This document shows positions 34,177 to 41,552 of a DNA stretch of 51,454 nt, in pieces. Below the pieces are notes generated by a model. The model saw nothing but the letters and a program-made list of their open reading frames with translations, was not told the origin of the DNA and did no database searches. Numbering within the stretch: the first letter of the stretch is position 1; each line of letters begins with the position of its first letter. The stretch lies in contig VTPN01000005.1 in the NCBI GenBank assembly GCA_008638215.1, forward strand, positions 1 to 51,454. Direction: 5' to 3'. The stretch is from Pelagibacteraceae bacterium (lineage in GTDB: Bacteria > Pseudomonadota > Alphaproteobacteria > HIMB59). A program made the position numbers and the translations under genes.

Positions 34177-34817
34177 GATAAAAGTTTATTGGCAATCCAT
34201 GTTCTTATCTCAAAACCATATCGTTTATACTCTTTATAAAGATTTTTATGCATTTGAAGATTTTCTTCATAAATCCTAATTTCATTTGGTTTTATAACCT
34301 CTTTATTAAAGTGAATTTCAAACTCTTTTAACATAGAAAAAAAAGCAGGTGCATTGCAGTCTGCAAGACTAACTTCATTGGAAGCTAAATATTTTTCCTC
34401 TTTTCTAATATTATTGATTAATAGAAGATGGTTTTCAATTTCTTTAAAAATGTTTTCAATCATCAGCCCATCAGAAGGATGAGAAGTAATTTTAACAAGA
34501 CCAAAAAGTTTTCGAATACTACCAACTAGCTTCTCATCAACCAAGGTAGCAAGAAACCGTATTTTCGAATTGACATTTGGATGATCAGAAAGCAGCGATG
34601 GTTCTGGGTATTTTTCTTCTAAAAATTCTAAAATCGCCCCAGAGTCTGAAATCATTAATCCGTCAATTGACAAACACGGAACCGTAGCAGTAGGAGAAAA
34701 AGATCCATAGTTATTGATCGCTTCAATTTTATCTATTTCAATAGATTTAAAATCGAGAATAAATTCAACTTTTGAGCAAGAAACGCTATGAGAGTTGGTA
34801 TAAAGTTTTAAATTCAA
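34173..34817 (-). CDS. Glutathione S-transferase family protein
   Basis: A 214-residue two-domain GST. The N-terminal thioredoxin-like domain has the beta-strand LKLYTNSHSVSCSKVEFIL, the cis-proline in ATVPCLSIDG, and the glutathione gamma-Glu-binding SDSGAILEFLEEKYP. The rest is the helical domain. Substrate is not predictable. It lies between the betaine-homocysteine methyltransferase gene (6-bp gap) and the djlA-like gene (4-bp overlap) on one minus-strand operon. Confidence 0.87.
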   Translation of the reverse strand: MNLKLYTNSHSVSCSKVEFILDFKSIEIDKIEAINNYGSFSPTATVPCLSIDGLMISDSGAILEFLEEKYPEPSLLSDHPNVNSKIRFLATLVDEKLVGSIRKLFGLVKITSHPSDGLMIENIFKEIENHLLLINNIRKEEKYLASNEVSLADCNAPAFFSMLKEFEIHFNKEVIKPNEIRIYEENLQMHKNLYKEYKRYGFEIRTWIANKLLS

Positions 34818-34823
34818 AAAATT

Positions 34824-35861
34824 TTATTTAAGCCATTCATCAGCTTTATTATTCTGTTTGAGTGTACCTTCATTTCCATGAGCAAAGTGTTTGGTCATAT
34901 CAGGGTAATACTTATAAGCTATAGGCTTTCTGCCCATCGCCACTGCCATTTCTCTTACATGATGAGGGTCTGCGCCACAGCAAATACCAATAAAATTGAC
35001 ATTTAAATTAATGCATTGTTTTGTAAATTCAGCCATTTCAAATCGGTTACATGTTAGACCATCTAATGCTATATGGGAAACGTTCCCAGTAAGACATCCG
35101 CAGTTAGGATCTTCTATATACATATGAGTTGGGAATTTTTCATTTGTTCGGTAGGGCACAGGAAGTGCCGCAACATGACAAGAAACCTTTTCTCTAATGC
35201 TCGGTAATAATTTCATTGTCATATCAGGACCACGATAGCAGTTCAATCCAACAACATCTGCTCCATGATCTTCAAGTATTTTGCATGCCTCAGCGGCTGT
35301 ATGACCTTCTCTCGTTTTATCTCCTTTAGGAATTGCTAAATTTACAACAGCAATTAGTCCAGCATCTTTTATTTCTTTTAAAGCAAGTTTTGCTTCTTCA
35401 GTCCAGTTGATAGTTTCAGCGATAACAAAATCAACTCCTGCTTCTTTGGCCCATCCTATTTGTTCAGCAAACATCTTTTGGCAATCAATATGAGATTGTT
35501 TATCAGTTGGGCTATATATATTTGTATTAGCAACATTCCCGGCGATCATCAAATCTAATTCAGGAAATTCATCAGCAGCGTCTTTGGCAATCTTCAGAGC
35601 ATTTCTTTGGAGAGGTTCTAGTAATTCTTCTTTTCCAATTAATCGAAGTTTTTCACGATGACCATAATAGGTGAAGGCTTGTACAACATCACTTCCTGCT
35701 CGAATGAACTCTCGGTGAAGTTGAGTAACAACTTCGGGATGTTCTAGTACAACTTCAGGAACATAAGCTCCTGCTTGTAAATAGCCTCTACGCTCCATAG
35801 CAAAAAGATAACCCTCGGCACATAAGACTGGACCGGCATTTAATCTATCAATTAAATTCAT
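34824..35861 (-). CDS. bhmt: Betaine-homocysteine S-methyltransferase family protein
   Basis: A 345-residue zinc methyltransferase resembling mammalian BHMT, which transfers a methyl group from glycine betaine to homocysteine, giving methionine and dimethylglycine. The zinc ligands are in GLNCYRG and GICCGADPHH. Other matches are RLNAGPVLCAEGYLFAMERR-like start residues, HREFIRAGSDVVQAFTYYG and FVIAETINWTEEA. I chose the ATG at 35861, which has GGAGG four bases upstream; a TTG one codon earlier is too close. The substrate betaine fits the adjacent choline dehydrogenase and betaine-type transporter, and the dimethylglycine fits the dehydrogenase at 41553. Confidence 0.87.
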   Translation of the reverse strand: MNLIDRLNAGPVLCAEGYLFAMERRGYLQAGAYVPEVVLEHPEVVTQLHREFIRAGSDVVQAFTYYGHREKLRLIGKEELLEPLQRNALKIAKDAADEFPELDLMIAGNVANTNIYSPTDKQSHIDCQKMFAEQIGWAKEAGVDFVIAETINWTEEAKLALKEIKDAGLIAVVNLAIPKGDKTREGHTAAEACKILEDHGADVVGLNCYRGPDMTMKLLPSIREKVSCHVAALPVPYRTNEKFPTHMYIEDPNCGCLTGNVSHIALDGLTCNRFEMAEFTKQCINLNVNFIGICCGADPHHVREMAVAMGRKPIAYKYYPDMTKHFAHGNEGTLKQNNKADEWLK

Positions 35862-35962
35862 CAAACCTCCAATTTTTAAAAATACTAATATTTTGAGAAA
35901 ACAATTTCTATTTAAAATTTACATTAATCTTTCACTCTATTGATAATTAAATATATTAATAA

Positions 35963-37630
35963 GTGATGTCACATTTCTCCAATCCAGATTATATCGTAAT
36001 TGGCTCGGGTTCGGCCGGTTCAACCATTGCATATAGGCTTGGAGAAAGCGGAACTAATCAAGTTCTAGTTTTGGAATTTGGTGGAACTGATATCGGACCA
36101 TTTATCCAAATGCCTGCAGCTCTGTCTTATCCTATGAATATGTCTCGCTATGATTGGGGGTATAAAGCTGAACCTGAGTCCAGTTTGAATAATCGATCTA
36201 TTGTATGTCCTAGGGGTAAAGTAATTGGAGGGTCGTCTTCAATTAATGGAATGATTTATGTTAGAGGTAATCCCGGTGATTTTCATTACTGGGCGCAAGA
36301 CGGAGCTACCGAATGGGATTATAAAAATGTACTCCCTTACTTTCAAAGAATGGAAACAAGTCATGGTTTTCAGTCAGAATTTCGAGGAAGCAATGGCCCA
36401 TTACAAGTTTCTCGGGGCAAAAGGGATAACCCATTGCACTCGGCATTTGTTAAAGCCTCTGTAGAAGCAGGATATCAAAAAACAGAGGATTATAATGGTT
36501 ATCGACAAGAGGGATTTGGTCCAGCGGATATGACCGTTTGGAAGGGTTCTAGGTTTTCTGCTGCTAAAGCTTATTTAAGACCTGCTTTAAAAAAGAAAAA
36601 TGTGCAATTACTTACAGGAGCCTTAGTCGAAAAAATTATTTTTGAAAATAAAAAAGCAGTAGGAGTTCAATTTTCTCATCAAGGTCAAAGTAAAATTATT
36701 AAAGTTAAAAAAGATATTGTTTTATCAGCGGGATCCATTAACAGTCCTGCAATTTTACAAAGATCCGGTATAGGGAATGCAGAACAATTAAAAGAATTAG
36801 GAATTCCTGTTGTATGTCATAGCCCCGGAGTAGGAGAAAATTTACAAGATCATTTAGAGGTTTATTTTCAGGTTCAATGTTTACAGCCCATTACACTTTA
36901 TAAATATTTAAATCCTATTTCTAAATTATTAATAGGAATGCAATGGACGTTTTTTAAAAGTGGGCTTGGTGCATCTAATCAGTTTGAGACACTTGGATTT
37001 ATTCGTTCTGATAAAAATATTCCATACCCTGATATTCAATTTCATTTCCTTCCAGTCGCTATTCGCTATGATGGAAAAGCTCCAAGCGAAGGTCATGGTT
37101 TCCAATTGCATGTTGGGCCCATGCGCTCTGAGTCCAGAGGCTATGTGCGAATACAATCCTCTGACCCTAAAATAGCACCTAAGATTAAATTCAATTATAT
37201 GAGCCATGAAAATGACTTCCCTACATTTCGAAAAGCACTAAAATTAAGCAGAGAGATTTTATGCCAAGATGCATTAAAGCCTTTTAAAGGGCCAGAAATT
37301 CAACCTGGAGATGAAGTCACCTCAGACAAAGGTTTGGATGAATTTATTAAAAATCATTGTGAGTCTGCTTACCATCCTTGTGGTACATGTAAAATTGGTC
37401 AAAAAGATGATCCTACTGCTGTTGTAGAAAATAATTGTAGTGTAAAAGGTGTATCAAATTTATTTTTAGCTGACTCCTCTATTTTTCCTCGTATTACTAA
37501 TGGCAACTTGAACGCTCCAACAATTATGACAGGGGAAAAAGCATCTGATTACATTTTAGGAAGAGACCAATTATCACCTTCAAATTTAGAGCCTTTTTAT
37601 CATTCCAATTGGAAAAACTCCCAAAAATAG
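35963..37630 (+). CDS. GMC oxidoreductase, choline dehydrogenase-like
   Basis: A 555-residue flavoprotein of the glucose-methanol-choline family. The FAD-binding YIVIGSGSAGSTIAYRL is at the N-terminus, GMC signature 1 is PRGKVIGGSSSINGMIYVRG, signature 2 is in SAGSINSPAILQRSG, and the active-site histidine is in SAYHPCGTCKIG. The last motif is as in BetA. Choline dehydrogenases make betaine aldehyde and often go on to betaine; no betaine-aldehyde dehydrogenase lies nearby. Other alcohols cannot be ruled out. It diverges from bhmt with a 98-101-bp gap. Confidence 0.85.
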   Translation: MMSHFSNPDYIVIGSGSAGSTIAYRLGESGTNQVLVLEFGGTDIGPFIQMPAALSYPMNMSRYDWGYKAEPESSLNNRSIVCPRGKVIGGSSSINGMIYVRGNPGDFHYWAQDGATEWDYKNVLPYFQRMETSHGFQSEFRGSNGPLQVSRGKRDNPLHSAFVKASVEAGYQKTEDYNGYRQEGFGPADMTVWKGSRFSAAKAYLRPALKKKNVQLLTGALVEKIIFENKKAVGVQFSHQGQSKIIKVKKDIVLSAGSINSPAILQRSGIGNAEQLKELGIPVVCHSPGVGENLQDHLEVYFQVQCLQPITLYKYLNPISKLLIGMQWTFFKSGLGASNQFETLGFIRSDKNIPYPDIQFHFLPVAIRYDGKAPSEGHGFQLHVGPMRSESRGYVRIQSSDPKIAPKIKFNYMSHENDFPTFRKALKLSREILCQDALKPFKGPEIQPGDEVTSDKGLDEFIKNHCESAYHPCGTCKIGQKDDPTAVVENNCSVKGVSNLFLADSSIFPRITNGNLNAPTIMTGEKASDYILGRDQLSPSNLEPFYHSNWKNSQK

Positions 37631-37718
37631 CTCTTCCAATATAAAAAATAGAATTAGGTTTTTTAAAAATTCAAATTTATAATTAATTTTTTAAATTTAG
37701 GACAGGAGGATTAAAAAT

Positions 37719-38660
37719 ATGTTTAAGTTTAAGGCATTGATTAGCGTAGTAACTCTATCATTATTTTTTTCATACTCATCTAAAGCAGTTGAGTCTCAGG
37801 ATCCAATTAAGTTAACTTTGCATGATTGGTCTGGGCAACTAATCACAACAAATATTATGGCTGAGGTTTTAAAAGAGGCTGGTTATAATATTGAATTAGT
37901 TCAAGCTGATTACATTGCACAATTTGCAGGTCTTCAAACTGGAGATTTACATTTAGCGATGGAGATGTGGGAAACAACAGGAAGAGATGCGATAGATGAA
38001 TATACACCGGATGGAAGAGTTATTAATGTAGGTTCCACTGGTATGGATGCCATTGAAGAATGGTGGTACCCATCTTACATGAAAGATGAATGTCCCGGAT
38101 TACCTAATTGGGAAGCTTTAAATGAATGTGCTGAGGCTTTCTCTACTATGGAAACAGCTCCTAAGGGTCGATATCTAGGAGGTCCTGTAACTTGGGGCGG
38201 ATTTGATGATGAAAGAGTTGAGGCTCTTGATTTAGATTGGGAAGTTATACATGCAGGTACTGATGCAGCTTTATTTGCTGAGCTAGAGTCAGCTTATCAA
38301 AGAAAGGCTCCTATCATGCTTTGGATTTATGCTCCTCATTGGGCTCCATCAAAATTTGAAGGAGAATTTGTTGAATTCCCAGCTTATACTTCAGAGTGTT
38401 ATAATGATCCCTCATGGGGGATTAATCCAAATTCCGCATATGATTGTGGTAAACCACGTGGTCCGATTTGGAAAGTAGCTTCTAGTCAGTTAAAAGATAA
38501 ATGGCCAGGTGCATACGATGCTGTTGAGGCATTTACAATCTCTAATGATGAAATGGGACAAATGGTTGCCGCAGTAGATCTTGACGGTAATTCGGTTGAA
38601 GCAGTAGTTGCAGACTGGATGAATAATAATAAATCAAGATGGCAATCTTGGATTAAATAA
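37719..38660 (+). CDS. Glycine betaine/choline-type ABC transporter substrate-binding protein (OpuAC family), copy 1
   Basis: A 313-residue periplasmic protein. The signal peptide is MFKFKALISVVTLSLFFSYS, with cleavage near SKA. The mature start PIKLTLHDWSGQLITTNIMA and Trp-rich segments (EEWWYPSYM, MLWIYAPHWAPS) provide the aromatic cage expected for quaternary ammonium ligands. RBS GGAGGATT precedes the ATG. A permease gene follows after a stable hairpin. It is homologous to the partial protein at 50883 (for example CPGLPNWEAL in both). Confidence 0.9.
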   Translation: MFKFKALISVVTLSLFFSYSSKAVESQDPIKLTLHDWSGQLITTNIMAEVLKEAGYNIELVQADYIAQFAGLQTGDLHLAMEMWETTGRDAIDEYTPDGRVINVGSTGMDAIEEWWYPSYMKDECPGLPNWEALNECAEAFSTMETAPKGRYLGGPVTWGGFDDERVEALDLDWEVIHAGTDAALFAELESAYQRKAPIMLWIYAPHWAPSKFEGEFVEFPAYTSECYNDPSWGINPNSAYDCGKPRGPIWKVASSQLKDKWPGAYDAVEAFTISNDEMGQMVAAVDLDGNSVEAVVADWMNNNKSRWQSWIK

Positions 38661-38671
38661 TAAATCTTCAT

Positions 38672-38692
38672 TGTGGGGGCTTTGCCCCCACA
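38672..38692 (+). other. GC-rich hairpin between binding-protein and permease genes
   Basis: TGTGGGGGC pairs perfectly with GCCCCCACA around a TTT loop (9 bp), starting 12 nt after the binding-protein stop. No T-run follows. In a genome this AT-rich, such a stem stands out. By analogy with other binding-protein operons it would protect the upstream mRNA end or partly block read-through, giving more binding protein than permease. Confidence 0.7.
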
Positions 38693-38711
38693 TCTACAAA
38701 CGATTAGTCTG

Positions 38712-40694
38712 GTGCTTTTATCAAAAAAAAAATTTACTTTTATATTTTTATTTTTTGTTACTTTATTAGTTTCTTTATTTTCTAGCGATTTTTTAAAATC
38801 CAATGATTTAGGATGGGCTCTAAAATTTCCAAATTCTCTAATATTCCCTTTTAAACTATATATTTCCTGGTCAATTAAATGGTTGATTGAAAGTGCTACA
38901 TTCGGACTTTTTACATTTAATGATTTTACCAGGTCAATATCTTGGATAATTGAACAGCCCTACGAAATTATTTTGTCTTTTTTTGCTGAGGGTTTCTACA
39001 AAGGCCAAGGTAGCCAAGCAATATTAATTTTAAGTCCTTTAAGCTGGATAGCTATGATTGGTATAATGACTATTGTAGCTATTAAAATAAAAGACCTTTC
39101 ACTAGCTTTATTAACTTTTTTTGCTTTTCTTTATTTAGTCATTTTTGATCAATGGCATAGTTCTATGGTTACACTAGCCTCTATATTTATTGCGGTTCCA
39201 TTTGGTGTATCAATAGGAATGTTTTTTGGAATCCTAAGTTACAAAAGTTTAAATACCTATAGAATTGTAAATCCAATATTAAATTTGATGCAGACTATGC
39301 CGGTTTTTGCTTATTTGGTTCCTGTCTTGGTACTATTTGGGTTTGGACCTGTGTCAGCCTTAATAGCCACAATAATTTATGCTTTACCTCCTATGGTTCA
39401 TACAACTTATTTGGGTCTTAAGGGAATCAATCCTTCTATCGTTGAAGCAGGAAAAATGTGTGGTTGTAATGACCATCAATTACTGTGGAAAGTAGAAATA
39501 CCCTCAGCACTGAGTTCAATTAAATTAGGTATTAACCAAGTAATAATGTTGTCATTTAATATGGTCATAATTGCTTCTATGATTGGAGCGGGCGGATTGG
39601 GTTATGATGTTTTAACATCTTTAAGGAAATTAGATATTGGAGGAGGAGTGGAGGCTGGCCTTGCAATCGTGATCCTGGCTATAGTTTTAGATAGAATGAG
39701 TTTTGCATTCATAGGCAAACATAAAAAATTTAAAAATGAAAATTTAAATTTTTATAAAAAGTATTTTCATTTACTAATAATTATTTTTTTAATTTTGATA
39801 ACTTATATTTTTGGATTTTTCATAGATTTATTTAAATCATATCCTGAAAATATTACCTTAAGCACTTCAGCATTTTGGGAAAAATCAATTAAATTCATAA
39901 ATGTAAATTATTATGATCAGTTAGAGATATTTAAGTTTTATATTTTAAAATATTTTATGCTTCCCATTAAAAGCTTTTTCTTATCAATACCCTGGCCTTG
40001 GTTTATATTTATTTTAGTTTTATTAGGGTGGTATTATGGAAAATCTAAGTTAGCCCTTTTAAATTTAATTTTATTATTATTTATTGTTGTTAATGGGTTG
40101 TGGCTCAAAGCTATGGTTACAATTTATTTATGTGGTGCCAGTGTTATACTAGCATGTATCATAGGAGTTCCCTTGGGTATTTGGGGCGGATTAAACGACA
40201 GAGCTAATAAGATTCTATCAAGTATTATGGATACACTTCAAACCTTACCAAGTTTTGTGTATCTCATCCCTGTCGTCATGTTATTTAGAGTTGGAGATTT
40301 TACGGCGATGTTAGCGGTAATTTTATACTCTTTGGCACCAGCCGTTAAATACACAATTCATGGTATAAGAGGTATTAATCCAGAAATCATTGATGCTGGC
40401 GTTGCTAACGGTTGCAATAAAAAGCAATTACTTTTCAACATCCGATTACCTTTAGCTTTGCCAGAAATCTTGCTTGGGATAAACCAAACAATCATGTTGG
40501 CTTTATCGATGTTGGTTATTACAGCCTTGGTTGGAACGCGTGAGTTGGGTCAAGAAGTTTATATAGCACTAACAAAAGCTGATATAGGAAGAGGTTTGGT
40601 TGCAGGTCTTTGTGTAGCTTTTATTGCTATTATTTCAGATAATCTAATCAAATCGGCTAGTAAAACATTAAAAGTGAAGTATGGTTTTCTATAG
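38712..40694 (+). CDS. Betaine-type ABC transporter permease, double-length (two ProW-like domains)
   Basis: About 660 residues holding two binding-protein-dependent permease domains in tandem. Each has a near-identical core: TMPVFAYLVPVLVLFGFGPV in the first and TLQTLPSFVYLIPVVMLFRV in the second. Each also has an EAA-like loop (GINPSIVEAGKMCGCN and GINPEIIDAGVANGCN). This is a fused ProW/OpuAB pair, so one chain makes the whole channel. I placed the start at the GTG at 38712 because the longer frame begins inside the hairpin at 38672-38692; no clear ribosome-binding site is seen. No ABC ATPase gene is adjacent. The next gene starts directly after the stop. Confidence 0.88.
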   Translation: MLLSKKKFTFIFLFFVTLLVSLFSSDFLKSNDLGWALKFPNSLIFPFKLYISWSIKWLIESATFGLFTFNDFTRSISWIIEQPYEIILSFFAEGFYKGQGSQAILILSPLSWIAMIGIMTIVAIKIKDLSLALLTFFAFLYLVIFDQWHSSMVTLASIFIAVPFGVSIGMFFGILSYKSLNTYRIVNPILNLMQTMPVFAYLVPVLVLFGFGPVSALIATIIYALPPMVHTTYLGLKGINPSIVEAGKMCGCNDHQLLWKVEIPSALSSIKLGINQVIMLSFNMVIIASMIGAGGLGYDVLTSLRKLDIGGGVEAGLAIVILAIVLDRMSFAFIGKHKKFKNENLNFYKKYFHLLIIIFLILITYIFGFFIDLFKSYPENITLSTSAFWEKSIKFINVNYYDQLEIFKFYILKYFMLPIKSFFLSIPWPWFIFILVLLGWYYGKSKLALLNLILLLFIVVNGLWLKAMVTIYLCGASVILACIIGVPLGIWGGLNDRANKILSSIMDTLQTLPSFVYLIPVVMLFRVGDFTAMLAVILYSLAPAVKYTIHGIRGINPEIIDAGVANGCNKKQLLFNIRLPLALPEILLGINQTIMLALSMLVITALVGTRELGQEVYIALTKADIGRGLVAGLCVAFIAIISDNLIKSASKTLKVKYGFL

Positions 40695-41552
40695 ATGAAT
40701 ACAATAGAAAAAATAAAATCCTTATCTATTTGGAGTCATGAATTAAAAATTAATCCCTTAGAGGGTGGTATAACAAACTTAAATTTTTTAGTTAATCATG
40801 GAAATGATAAATTGGTAGTTCGATTAGGACAAGATATACCGGAGCATTTAGTGTTCCGTTCTAATGAAATAAATGTAAGTAAAGCTGCATATGAAATTGG
40901 TGTATCTCCTAAGTTAATTCATAGTGAACTAGGAGTTCTAGTTTTAGAATATATTGAAAGTGAAACTTTAAATCCCACAGGAGTTCAAAAAAACTTAGAC
41001 AGGATCATGCCAGTGATAAAAAAAATTCATAATGAAATTCCTAACTTTTTATCTGGACAACCAGCTATGTTCTGGGTCTTCTATGTAATTAAGTATTATG
41101 CTAATTTTTTAAGATCAAATCATAGCAGTCATCAAGATAAGATTGATGATCTACTGTATAAAGCATCCAAATTAGAAAAATTATCTTCACCTAGAGAAAT
41201 AGTTTTTGGTCATAATGATTTTTTGGCTGCTAATTTTTTGGATGATGGATCTAAGATATGGGTGGTTGATTGGGAATACGGAGGCTTTAATGACCCCTTG
41301 TTTGATATTGGTGGATTAGCTTCAAATAATGATTTTAATCAAGATTTAGAGAAAGAGGCTTTAGAGATGTATTATGAAAAAACTTTAACAAATGACGTTT
41401 TATTAAAATATAATTCAATGAAAACAGCTAGTTTGCTTAGAGAGACTATGTGGAGCATGGTTTCAGAAATTACTTCCAAATTAGAATTTGATTACGGTCT
41501 ATACACCCAAGAAAATTTGAGTAAATTTAATGAGGCATTTGAGAGTTTATAA
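40695..41552 (+). CDS. Choline-kinase-like phosphotransferase (APH fold)
   Basis: A 285-residue kinase-fold protein. It has the catalytic loop FGHNDFLAANFL (HNDxxxxN), the metal site WVVDWEYGGFNDPLFDIGGL, and an N-terminal NPLEGGITNLNFLV with VVRLG as the ATP lysine strand region (Arg replaces the usual Lys in the visible VVRLGQD). The wording is close to LicA/choline kinases. It starts at the base after the permease stop and ends at the base before the dimethylglycine-dehydrogenase-like gene, so a link to choline or another amino alcohol is likely. Its role in catabolism is unclear. Confidence 0.75.
   Translation: MNTIEKIKSLSIWSHELKINPLEGGITNLNFLVNHGNDKLVVRLGQDIPEHLVFRSNEINVSKAAYEIGVSPKLIHSELGVLVLEYIESETLNPTGVQKNLDRIMPVIKKIHNEIPNFLSGQPAMFWVFYVIKYYANFLRSNHSSHQDKIDDLLYKASKLEKLSSPREIVFGHNDFLAANFLDDGSKIWVVDWEYGGFNDPLFDIGGLASNNDFNQDLEKEALEMYYEKTLTNDVLLKYNSMKTASLLRETMWSMVSEITSKLEFDYGLYTQENLSKFNEAFESL

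Noticed and set aside
35862-35962. A SAM-II or SAM-V riboswitch before bhmt, as reported upstream of bhmt in SAR11
   Set aside because: The leader is AT-rich and I could not find the conserved core (such as CTAAAAAGG) or a pseudoknot.
36929-37207. Two overlapping open frames inside the GMC oxidoreductase gene
   Set aside because: Both are out of frame with a strongly conserved flavoprotein and show no domain.
38486-38803. A minus-strand open frame spanning the binding-protein end and permease start
   Set aside because: It crosses the GC-rich hairpin and two clear plus-strand genes, with no motif of its own.
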